From Corallincola platygyrae (GTDB lineage: Bacteria; Pseudomonadota; Gammaproteobacteria; Enterobacterales; Neiellaceae): DNA of 64,000 bases. A program made the position numbers and the translations under genes. Position 1 is the first letter of the stretch, and every line of letters starts with the position of its first letter. The notes under the pieces are model-generated. The model saw only the letters and a list, made by a program, of their open reading frames with translations, made no database searches and had not been told where the DNA came from. Location of the stretch: contig NZ_BAABLI010000008.1 of NCBI RefSeq assembly GCF_039544265.1, forward strand, positions 1 to 64,000. Direction: 5' to 3'. Positions 23,600 to 31,235 of the stretch are shown here, in pieces.

Positions 23600-24370
23600 C
23601 TACATTGCCGTGATGATGTTGTGTCTGTAATGCTGAAAGAACGTCAATGAAGTATGCGAAAAACCGTAAGATACATGCGTGAGTGGGACTTCATCTTGCC
23701 GAAGAATAAGCTCGCTACGATCTTCGGGGTCACAGCTATATTCCAAGGCGCCAGGGGTAATGGTGTGGGCACTGGCCTGTTGGTCTGGTGAAAAAACATA
23801 ATAGAATTCTTGGCACACTTCGTCGGTTTCGGTCACAAATCCAGGCTGGATCACCTCAATAGCCGTCAAAGGCAGACCAGATGACCACGCGATATTCAAG
23901 GTATCCACCGCCGGGTTATATGCTTCGATGATGTGTCCGTCTAGCGTCACGTCCAAAAGTTCAGGGACAACAAAATCGATCGTCCTGGTTTCACCATTGA
24001 GCGTCAGTTCAATGTTGGCCTGTCTGGCCGATTGAGTGTTCACGGGGATGTACACCGAATAGGTCAGAGTCTGACCAAACAGTTGCGGATCCCTGTGGTG
24101 AGCGAGATCAAATACCTGATCTTCGACCGTCAGGATGAACTCGCCATCCTGAACTCTTATCTCAAGGCCGTCTGCATTGGCGAGCCTGATCTGAAAATCC
24201 AGACCATCTCCGTGTACAGGTTGAGACGAAAGGTGCCAGTGATATTCGTTGGATTTCACTCTGACATCAATGACCAACTCTTCGTCCAGTTCTACTTCTT
24301 TTGAGTCCTTGGAACCGGAGCAGCCTGTCATCATAAAAACTGTGATCAGCGGATAAAGTAACCAACGCAT
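23600..24370 (-). CDS. Putative lipoprotein of unknown function
   Basis: The 256-residue product has a lipoprotein signal MRWLLYPLITVFMMTGCSGS with Cys17 in the lipobox MTGC, a short acidic linker (KDSKEVELDEELVIDV), and a beta-rich mature region without a recognised domain. Two pairs of Cys later in the chain (ETDEVCQEFYYVF and LEYSCDPEDRSE) may form a disulphide outside the cytoplasm. The ATG at 24370 follows AAGGA; the longer frame to 24535 would place the signal 55 residues inside. It is monocistronic. Confidence 0.6.
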   Translation of the reverse strand: MRWLLYPLITVFMMTGCSGSKDSKEVELDEELVIDVRVKSNEYHWHLSSQPVHGDGLDFQIRLANADGLEIRVQDGEFILTVEDQVFDLAHHRDPQLFGQTLTYSVYIPVNTQSARQANIELTLNGETRTIDFVVPELLDVTLDGHIIEAYNPAVDTLNIAWSSGLPLTAIEVIQPGFVTETDEVCQEFYYVFSPDQQASAHTITPGALEYSCDPEDRSELILRQDEVPLTHVSYGFSHTSLTFFQHYRHNIITAM

Positions 24371-24923
24371 AAGAAAGCATCCTTGTTTCTGCAATAAACT
24401 GTAGAGGAATTTGTAAGTTATCGAATTATATATGTTTTCATTCTGTCTAACGATGAGGAGAGTCAAATAATGGAGAACGTAAAGGCTGGGATAGCGATGA
24501 CTGATCCGCCAGCCTTGACCGATCAGAAACTGCACCCGGTTTAACTCGAGGGGATATTCTAAGTCATGTATTTATAGGGGGTCAGTTGTAAGTATCCCTT
24601 AAATTTGGGGCATTCCGAATTGGTGTTCTCCTTAAAAAACAGGAAGTCGCAGGAGGAGAGCTTTTAAGAAGTTGGAAAGGTTGATGATTCTAGATACGAA
24701 TGGAGGCCAAGCTAACAGGCGGTAATTGCCACTCTGAAGCCTTTCACAATAGCCAAATCCAACCAACTATGTAGATTTGAGAATCGGAAATGGTCCGTGA
24801 ATCCCAGCCTCAGATTGCAAATAGCCTAAAAAAGCAGCCAGTGGGCGATCAGATCTCAGTGTTAATGCGTATTAACTGATGGAAACACTAGTCAGGCAAA
24901 TATTTTGAGGTCAGAGATCCCCT
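24371..24923. other. 553-base intergenic region with nothing recognised
   Basis: The region is AT-rich with stops in all frames and no clear terminator, RNA gene or named repeat. It holds the divergent leaders of the lipoprotein gene (left) and the Lon-domain gene (right). Confidence 0.5.
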
Positions 24924-25499
24924 ATGTTGGACACGCTCCCATTATTTCCACTCAGCGCCCATGTGCTGCCTGGAGGTAAGTTACAACTTCGCATTTTTGA
25001 AGCCAGATATATACGCATGGTGAAAGAAGCCTGCAGGGACGATGCTGGCTTCGGCGTTTGCATGCTCAAAAATCGGAGCGGTAACACCCTCCACAACATG
25101 CTGCCCATTGGCACACGGGTCAAAGTGGTCGATTTCGAACAAACGCCAGAAGGTCTACTGGGCATAACTGTGCAAGGTGTTGACCGATTCCGTATCCAGG
25201 ATGTTTGGGCTGAGCAGGATGGGCTTAAAGTCGGCAATGTCAGTTACCTGCCCAACTGGGAACCGGAGCCGCTGCCCGGTGAATCAAGACACCTGCTTGA
25301 TGGCTTATGCGAGATATATCGACGCCACCACCATCTGGCAGAGCTTCATCCTGAGCCTCTGTCTGATGATGCCAGCTGGATATGTCAGCGATGGCTGGAA
25401 TTGATCCCATTGGCACCAGAAGACAAGCACCTTTTAGTCGAACAAAACGACTGTCTCTCAGCACTCAAGTTTCTCACCGATACCGTGCAACTAAAATAG
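24924..25499 (+). CDS. Lon N-terminal substrate-binding domain protein
   Basis: The 191-residue cytoplasmic protein consists of the LAN/PUA-like domain found at the N-terminus of Lon protease, without AAA+ or protease parts. Its marks are LPLFPLSAHVLPGGKLQLRIFEARYIRMV, GFGVCMLK, IGTRVKVVDFEQTPEGLLGITVQGVDRFRI, then an alpha-helical C-terminal part. Such stand-alone proteins (YcaJ-neighbouring type) are widespread in gammaproteobacteria and may bind substrates or act as adaptors; the function is unproven. It is a single gene followed by a weak CCCC/GGGG hairpin at 25507-25523. Confidence 0.85.
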   Translation: MLDTLPLFPLSAHVLPGGKLQLRIFEARYIRMVKEACRDDAGFGVCMLKNRSGNTLHNMLPIGTRVKVVDFEQTPEGLLGITVQGVDRFRIQDVWAEQDGLKVGNVSYLPNWEPEPLPGESRHLLDGLCEIYRRHHHLAELHPEPLSDDASWICQRWLELIPLAPEDKHLLVEQNDCLSALKFLTDTVQLK

Positions 25500-25582
25500 T
25501 GCTAAGCCCCGCTGTTACTGGGGTTATAGCAAAATGCACCTCCCTTTCAATAACTTACATTGCTCGCAAATTGAACTTTTTT

Positions 25583-25609
25583 TGATCTTATTTTGAACGC
25601 TCCCCGTAA
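25583..25609 (+). promoter_or_regulatory. Candidate ECF sigma (ChrR-partner type) promoter
   Basis: TGATCT at 25583-25588 and CGTAA at 25605-25609 are separated by 16 bases. This resembles the TGATC...CGTA elements recognised by ECF factors that pair with ChrR-type anti-sigma proteins. It lies 36 bases before the DUF4397 gene and would make the lipoprotein-sigma-antisigma unit self-regulated. The match is by eye and no start site is known. Confidence 0.45.
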
Positions 25610-25645
25610 TCATCTTCACCTCGGCGTGAGGATGGAGAAAATAAG

Positions 25646-28414
25646 ATGAAACTTACCAAATCTGTACTATCCCTACTCGTCGCTTCAGCACTGATGGCAG
25701 GCTGTAGCGATGATGATGACGATGAAGACGTCGTCGAACCAATGGGCGAAGCCTTCGTCCGTGTAGTCCACGCATCTCCGGATGCACCAAATGTTAATGT
25801 GTACGTTGATGGCAATGAGGTATTGAGCGATGTTGCCTATCAGGAGGCGTCTGGCTTCCTCAACTTACCTGAAGGCACATACAATATCCGTGTAGAAGCC
25901 ATAGTTCCTGGCGGCAATATAGATGTATTCGAAGGCGATGTGGCCGTTGACTCTGATATGCAGTACAACGTCGTAGCTGTAGGCTACGCCGCCGGATTGT
26001 TGCAGCCAACCGCACTGGATAGCACCACCTTTACCCCTGTCATCGTGCCCCGTGATGCTGAGTACGATGAATCTATGTTGCGCCTGCAGGTGCTCCATGG
26101 TGCACCGGACGTAGGTCTTGTCGGTGTTCACGTGACCGGCCCTGATGATGAGCTGTCTGACAGTACTGAACTGACAGAGCTGGATTACGGTGATTTCACC
26201 ATGGATCCAGTACTTGTTGCAGCTGGCAGCTACCGCGTTCGCCTGACTGATCCAGACGATGCCAGTGTTGTCGCATTTGATTCAGGCACGCTGGACCTCT
26301 CTGCGGGTGGCGACCTGTTTATCACTGCAACCAGTAACACGGGTGCAGGTACCGCGCCTGTGAATCTGCTGGTGATGGACGGCGCGACTGGCGAAGATGG
26401 CAATGACGCCGGTGTTATTGGCGATGCCAACCTCGAAGCCGAAGTACGTATCACCCATGCCATCAACAGCGTTGGCGGCGTAGACGTTTGGGTGAACGGC
26501 ACCGCGCCAGAGATGGGCAGTCCGCTTTATAACCTTATGTTCCCTTATACCACCCCAATGGAAGGGTACCTGTCATTGGCCGCTGGCAGTTATGACTTTG
26601 ATGTCGCGCTGACCGGAACCATGGATGTCGCAATCTCTGCTGCAGACGTGATGCTCGAAGGCGGCATGCGCTACAACGTATTTGCTATCCCACAAGGCGC
26701 AGGTGACGTAGGCCCATCGCTTTGGCCCGTCGTGATAGACGATCGCGCTGTCGCGACTGAATCTAAGCTGCGCGTGCTGCACATTAGCCCCGAAGCTGGT
26801 GACGTGGATATCTATCTCAGTGCAGACGATATGATAGACGCCGAAGACACAGTGCTTGCTGGCGTACCTTATCTAGGCGACTCTGGCACGTTGTCGGTTG
26901 CACCCGGCATGTATTACCTGATGGTTACACCTGCTGGTGATATGGACACAATCGCACTAGGTCCACTGATGTTGAACCTGGAAGGTGGCATGGTTTACAC
27001 CGCAGCGGCAGTGACTGATCCAATGAATGAAACCGGTGTGGCTATCGAAGGCATCGATGTCGGTCTGATTGGTCTCGACGCTCTGATGATCGCACCTGGT
27101 GACCCGCTGGTTCGCGTATTACACGCTTCCCCTGACGCGCCTGACGTAAATGTACTGGTGGATGGTGAAGTTGCTCTACCTGGCGTTGATTATAAGGTTG
27201 CTTCTGGTCTGATTGAGTTACCTGCTGGTACACATACTGTACAGATCGATGCGCTAGACCCTGACGGTGAAGTGCTGGCGACAGTGCTACCAGAAACAGA
27301 GCTGAACCTGATGGCGGGTTACACCTACAACATTTCGGCTACTGGTTATGCCGCTGAACTAGGGATGGATTCTACTACAGCGTTCGGTCCTAACATCGTC
27401 GCTACTGAAACCCGTGCACTGGCTGGTGATAAAGTGCGAGTAATGATTCAACACGGCGCGCCAAATGCGCCTCAGGTAGACATCTATGTGACAGCCCCAG
27501 ATGCTGACCTGTCTGCTGCAGATCCTCTTACCACTTTGGCTTTCAACGAATACACCATGTCTCCAGTAGTTGTGCCTGCGGGCGATTACCAGGTGCGTAT
27601 CACGCCAGCTGGCGACAGCACGGTGGTTTATAACTCAGGCACCTTGAGCCTGGCAGGTGGTAGTGACCTGTTTATCTCTGCTGTCGAAAACACAGGTGCA
27701 GGTGACAAGCTGGTGGCACTGGCGGTGATGGACGGTGTTGCTGATGAAAACGGTAATGATGCAGCTATCGTTTACGACACGGCGACAGGTTCAGACGTGC
27801 AGGTCATTCACACCGTTGCTGCCGCGCCATTGGTTGACGTGTATGTAAACGATGGATTGGCTATCGATGACTTCGCCTTTATGGCCACCACGGGTGGTTA
27901 TGTCGGCCTCGACGCGGGTATGACAACGCTTGATGTGACTGCCAGTGACGCGGTGGACAACAGTTCACCTGTGATCACTGCAGATGTCGACCTGATGGCA
28001 AGTTACAGCTACAGCGTGTTAGCTATCGGTGATGGCTCAGACACCAAGCCACTGGCACTGTGGCCACTGGTTGATATGCCACGCAGTATTGCTACCGAAG
28101 CGATGATCCGATTCGCACATGCAGCAACCGGTGCTCCTTTGGTAGATATCTACCTGAGTGCCGATGCAACGCTAGACAGTGGTGACGCCATGTTGGTTGA
28201 AGACCTTGACTACAACGAAACCGCGAGCCTGAGTGTAACGGCAGCAACCAGTGGTTATGTCTTCGTAGCAGTGGCTGACACCCTGACAGCAGCGATTGGC
28301 CCAATAATGATCCAAGCTGACTTAGGTGGCGTATATACCGTGGTAGCTATTGATGATGGTATGGGTGGATTCAGCGTAATTGATGTCGATGGCATCGCAG
28401 CTGCACCAATGTAG
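25646..28414 (+). CDS. DUF4397 repeat lipoprotein with a duplicated four-module block
   Basis: This 922-residue surface or periplasmic lipoprotein begins MKLTKSVLSLLVASALMAGC (lipobox MAGC, Cys20) and an Asp-rich linker. The rest is eight beta-sandwich modules of DUF4397 type, each starting near VRVxHxSPxAPxVDVYV and about 90-120 residues long. They occur in the order A-B-C-D-A-B-C-D. A modules (starting about 37 and 487) share HASPDAPxVNV; B modules (about 148 and 592) share HGAP, GTLxL and LFIxAxxNTGAG; C modules are about 268 and 713; D modules (about 375 and 808) share VDIYLSAD. A tandem duplication of a whole block is therefore evident. The protein is acidic and Asp/Val/Ala-rich, consistent with a marine exported protein. 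The ECF sigma and ChrR genes follow. Confidence 0.85.
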   Translation: MKLTKSVLSLLVASALMAGCSDDDDDEDVVEPMGEAFVRVVHASPDAPNVNVYVDGNEVLSDVAYQEASGFLNLPEGTYNIRVEAIVPGGNIDVFEGDVAVDSDMQYNVVAVGYAAGLLQPTALDSTTFTPVIVPRDAEYDESMLRLQVLHGAPDVGLVGVHVTGPDDELSDSTELTELDYGDFTMDPVLVAAGSYRVRLTDPDDASVVAFDSGTLDLSAGGDLFITATSNTGAGTAPVNLLVMDGATGEDGNDAGVIGDANLEAEVRITHAINSVGGVDVWVNGTAPEMGSPLYNLMFPYTTPMEGYLSLAAGSYDFDVALTGTMDVAISAADVMLEGGMRYNVFAIPQGAGDVGPSLWPVVIDDRAVATESKLRVLHISPEAGDVDIYLSADDMIDAEDTVLAGVPYLGDSGTLSVAPGMYYLMVTPAGDMDTIALGPLMLNLEGGMVYTAAAVTDPMNETGVAIEGIDVGLIGLDALMIAPGDPLVRVLHASPDAPDVNVLVDGEVALPGVDYKVASGLIELPAGTHTVQIDALDPDGEVLATVLPETELNLMAGYTYNISATGYAAELGMDSTTAFGPNIVATETRALAGDKVRVMIQHGAPNAPQVDIYVTAPDADLSAADPLTTLAFNEYTMSPVVVPAGDYQVRITPAGDSTVVYNSGTLSLAGGSDLFISAVENTGAGDKLVALAVMDGVADENGNDAAIVYDTATGSDVQVIHTVAAAPLVDVYVNDGLAIDDFAFMATTGGYVGLDAGMTTLDVTASDAVDNSSPVITADVDLMASYSYSVLAIGDGSDTKPLALWPLVDMPRSIATEAMIRFAHAATGAPLVDIYLSADATLDSGDAMLVEDLDYNETASLSVTAATSGYVFVAVADTLTAAIGPIMIQADLGGVYTVVAIDDGMGGFSVIDVDGIAAAPM

Positions 28415-28427
28415 GCCGTACCTGAAG

Positions 28428-28453
28428 GGGTGAGGAGGTGATCCTCCTCACCC
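28428..28453 (+). promoter_or_regulatory. Perfect 11-bp hairpin between the DUF4397 and sigma-factor genes
   Basis: GGGTGAGGAGG (28428-28438), loop TGAT, CCTCCTCACCC (28443-28453). It follows the DUF4397 stop by 13 bases, lacks a T-tract and ends 17 bases before the sigma-factor ATG. It could stabilise the lipoprotein mRNA or reduce read-through so the lipoprotein is made in excess over the regulators. Confidence 0.6.
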
Positions 28454-28469
28454 ATTTGAAGGAGTAACC

Positions 28470-29123
28470 ATGGGTTCCCTTAGTTCAACCACCAGCAGCC
28501 GTTATACTGACAAGCAAGTTGTTGTTAAGTCGGATAAACAAGCTGTGAAAGAGAAGGCAGTAAATCAGGTCGACTGGCGCAGTGTGCTCGTCAAAGTCTC
28601 TACCGATCGGTGCAAGCGAAGTTACGCTCAACTGTTCGCATACTTCGCACCCCGTCTGAAAGCGTTTGGTATGAAGCAGTTTGGTCAGGAAGCGCAGGCG
28701 ATGGAGATGGTACAGGAGACATTGCTAAACGTTTGGCAGAAAGCACATCTCTACAGCCCCGAAAAAGGTGCTCCAAGCACTTGGATTTTTACCATCGCAC
28801 GTAATCTCAGTTACGACATGATGCGTAAAAAGGGGAGTCGAGGCGAAGAGGTGTGTGCCGAAGACCTGTGGCCAGTACTCTCTGATAGGGAACCTGATGA
28901 TGATCGCCTGTTGCCGGAACATCTATTGATGCAGCGACAGTTGGACAAGTTTTACGACGTGCTTAGCGAAACCCAAATGGAAGTGGTTCGTAAAGTGTAT
29001 TTAGAAGATAAACCTCAGCAACAAGTAGCTGAAGAGTTGGAAATACCACTCGGTACGGTTAAATCCAGGCTTCGGTTAGCAGTACAGAAGTTACGGGAGT
29101 GCATGCAAAATGAGCTTAATTAA
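28470..29123 (+). CDS. ECF RNA polymerase sigma factor (RpoE/ChrR-partner group)
   Basis: The 217-residue sigma-70-family protein has sigma region 2 (YAQLFAYFAPRLKAFGMKQF, then MEMVQETLLNVWQKAHLY with the -10 recognition helix, and STWIFTIARNLSYDMMRKKG) and region 4 (ETQMEVVRKVYLEDKPQQQVAEELEIPLGTVKSRLRLA) for -35 binding, joined by an acidic linker. The organisation with a downstream cupin-type zinc anti-sigma factor matches the ChrR-associated ECF group that responds to singlet oxygen or related stress. An N-terminal Ser/Lys-rich extension of about 40 residues is unusual. GGAG lies seven bases before the ATG. The target is probably its own operon through the promoter at 25583. Confidence 0.88.
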   Translation: MGSLSSTTSSRYTDKQVVVKSDKQAVKEKAVNQVDWRSVLVKVSTDRCKRSYAQLFAYFAPRLKAFGMKQFGQEAQAMEMVQETLLNVWQKAHLYSPEKGAPSTWIFTIARNLSYDMMRKKGSRGEEVCAEDLWPVLSDREPDDDRLLPEHLLMQRQLDKFYDVLSETQMEVVRKVYLEDKPQQQVAEELEIPLGTVKSRLRLAVQKLRECMQNELN

Positions 29124-29796
29124 ACATCATCCGACGACCGAACTGCTCCAGCAGTTTGCAAACGGCACCACAAGCCCGGCACTCTCACTGGCAGTTTCAG
29201 CACATGTTGATATGTGTCCTCATTGTCAGCGAGCTCTGGACGTAATTGAAGCAGAATTAGCACAGGCATGGTCGCTCAAAGAAGAGCCAGCATTGCAGAC
29301 GCAGGAAAGCGCGTTGCCGGACGAGTTCTCGCAAATGTTCGATGCGATTGTCGCCGAGCCTGCTGAACGTATGGTTGAAACTAAACCGGTGTCGACCTCC
29401 ATCGCACTCGGTGACAGACAGTTCATACTGCCGCGAGCACTGCAGCGCTTCACCGATGTCAAAGGAAAATGGCTGCACTTAGGTAAGTTGGCGAGGGCCT
29501 CTCTGCCGCTCGATGACGAAGCAAAGGCAAGCTTTATCTATATTGAAGGTGATGGCCAGATACCTGAGCACACTCACGGCGGCGTTGAGTGGACGTTGGT
29601 CTTGGACGGTTCGTTCAGTGATGAGGAAGGTAAATACAATGCGGGTGACTTTATCCGTTGTGATGGCTCTCACAAGCACTCACCTCGAACTGAAATGGGT
29701 GAGGATTGTCTGTGTTTCGCTGTGGTAGAAGCACCGCTGCATTTCACATCAGGTTTGAGCCGACTACTGAATCCAATCGCACGTTTTATGCAGTAG
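29110..29796 (+). CDS. ChrR-like zinc-binding anti-sigma factor with cupin domain
   Basis: The 228-residue protein should hold the ECF factor inactive until a stress signal arrives. Its N-terminal anti-sigma domain has the zinc motif H32-VDM-C36-PH-C39 (HxxxCxxC). The C-terminal half is a ChrR-type cupin with metal-ligand pattern EHTHGGVEWTLVLDGSFSDE and GDFIRCDGSHKHSP, followed by a conserved Cys pair DCLCF. In Rhodobacter sphaeroides ChrR the cupin is needed for singlet-oxygen response; the signal here is inferred only. The start overlaps the sigma-factor gene by 14 bases, the usual coupling for this pair. Confidence 0.87.
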   Translation: MSLIKHHPTTELLQQFANGTTSPALSLAVSAHVDMCPHCQRALDVIEAELAQAWSLKEEPALQTQESALPDEFSQMFDAIVAEPAERMVETKPVSTSIALGDRQFILPRALQRFTDVKGKWLHLGKLARASLPLDDEAKASFIYIEGDGQIPEHTHGGVEWTLVLDGSFSDEEGKYNAGDFIRCDGSHKHSPRTEMGEDCLCFAVVEAPLHFTSGLSRLLNPIARFMQ

Positions 29797-29860
29797 AAAG
29801 GTTTATCGGAACCGGGCCTGGCGGTCTGTGAAGACCCGATATTGGTGATTAAACGTCAGA

Positions 29861-29894
29861 ATAGCCAGCGATTTTTAGCGCTGGCTATTTTTTA
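29861..29894 (+). terminator. Rho-independent terminator of the DUF4397-ECF-ChrR operon
   Basis: ATAGCCAGCG (29861-29870) and CGCTGGCTAT (29879-29888) form a 10-bp stem, followed by TTTTTT. It is 65 bases after the ChrR stop. Confidence 0.88.
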
Positions 29895-29954
29895 TGCTAT
29901 CATCGCCGCTCTTCATCAAGCTGGGTAAGGAAACACCGAGGTCGAGGCGTAGGG

Positions 29955-31175
29955 ATGGCGTGTAAACAACTCCAATTTTCAGATAAAAGCGGCTGTCTTA
30001 CCTATTTCTTTTTTGACACCGAAATGGTGTTTGGCCCAACCCCATCTGAACCTAATCCATCTGAAATTGATAGCTCTTCAGCGGCGCTTCGCTGGCTGGG
30101 TGAGCATGCTGTCATGGTACGCTATCGCCAGATTGAATCGATCAAAGAGCGCGACGGTGATCATGGCTTGGAGTTGACCCACTCAACAGGTCATCAACTG
30201 CGTCAGTGTCGATTAGAATCGTTTTCAGAGCAGCAAAAATCACAGCTGTTAACTCTGCTTAAGTCTTACCTATATGGTGTACTGGTGGATATCAAAGCGC
30301 CAAGAGCTTGGTGGCATGCTGCTATTAACCCTGTGTTGGCGATATGTTTTGCGGTAGTGGCTGGCTATCAGGTTATCGTCCCCCTGTTCTGGCCCACCCT
30401 GATGGTGGTCGCGCTTGTCGTTGTTATGGCGCTGATTACTCTCCGGCTCAATTTGTCACAATCTTTGGGGCTGCGCATCTGGCAGGTTCAAAACCCCATT
30501 ATTCGCGGAATGAAAACGACCTCTTTTGTATTGGTTTCATTGTTGTGCTGGTTAGGTGGGCTAGCGGTGTTTGTGATGCAGGCCGATTATTACTTCGGTG
30601 AACATGCCATTCTCCATGCTTACCATGAGGGAAGGCTATCTGACCGGGAACTGAATCGATTGCGTTTGCAGGGCGTATCGGTTGATATCAAAGATGAGTT
30701 TGGTTTTACCGTGCTGATGTATGCGGCAGAGGCTGATGACGTCTATCTGGTCGGCAACCTATTGCGACATGGTGCTTCACCCTCTCAAACCGACAATCAG
30801 GGGCAAACTGCGTTGTTCCATGCTATCGGCAGTCGTAACCTGGCACTATTGGGGACTCTCGCGCGGCAGAGCAATGTTAATCATCGTGATGCCTATGGCG
30901 CGACGCCACTCATGCATATGCTGGAGTACGACCCCACGGCGCAGGCGCTTGCAGTATTGATTGAAAATGGTGCCAGCCTGAATAGTACTAATCGGGCTGG
31001 TGACAGTGTACTGGCACAGGCATTTCATCATGGTGTCAGGTCTGATGTGACCGAGCTGCTGATTAGAAGTGGTGCTCGATTAACAGCTCATGAGCGAATG
31101 AGCGCGGAGTATCAATCCTGGATTGGCGAGACCAAAACCGCCGTTCAAACCAGTGCTAGTGCCACAGCTTTTTAG
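29955..31175 (+). CDS. Membrane-anchored ankyrin-repeat protein
   Basis: The 406-residue protein has an N-terminal cytoplasmic domain of about 110 residues, with no recognised family. Two hydrophobic hairpins follow (about 118-160 and 178-205), then a C-terminal ankyrin-repeat array from about 240 to 385 (GFTVLMYAAEADDVYLVGNLLRHGA, GQTALFHAIGSRNLALLGTLAR, GATPLMHMLEYDPTAQALAVLIENGA, GDSVLAQAFHHGVRSDVTELLIRSGA). The repeats suggest a protein-interaction surface at the membrane. It stands alone between two terminators or gene ends; its partner is not evident. Confidence 0.72.
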   Translation: MACKQLQFSDKSGCLTYFFFDTEMVFGPTPSEPNPSEIDSSSAALRWLGEHAVMVRYRQIESIKERDGDHGLELTHSTGHQLRQCRLESFSEQQKSQLLTLLKSYLYGVLVDIKAPRAWWHAAINPVLAICFAVVAGYQVIVPLFWPTLMVVALVVVMALITLRLNLSQSLGLRIWQVQNPIIRGMKTTSFVLVSLLCWLGGLAVFVMQADYYFGEHAILHAYHEGRLSDRELNRLRLQGVSVDIKDEFGFTVLMYAAEADDVYLVGNLLRHGASPSQTDNQGQTALFHAIGSRNLALLGTLARQSNVNHRDAYGATPLMHMLEYDPTAQALAVLIENGASLNSTNRAGDSVLAQAFHHGVRSDVTELLIRSGARLTAHERMSAEYQSWIGETKTAVQTSASATAF

Positions 31176-31235
31176 CCTGAATTTCTCGCTATTAACTGAG
31201 GCCCAGCGTCCTATCAGCTGAGATCCTGCTTCTTT

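Noticed and set aside
24371..24923. Possible small RNA or mobile remnant in the 553-base gap
   Set aside because: No terminator-ended hairpin, promoter pair or repeat with another part of the window was found, so nothing beyond an empty intergenic region is supported.
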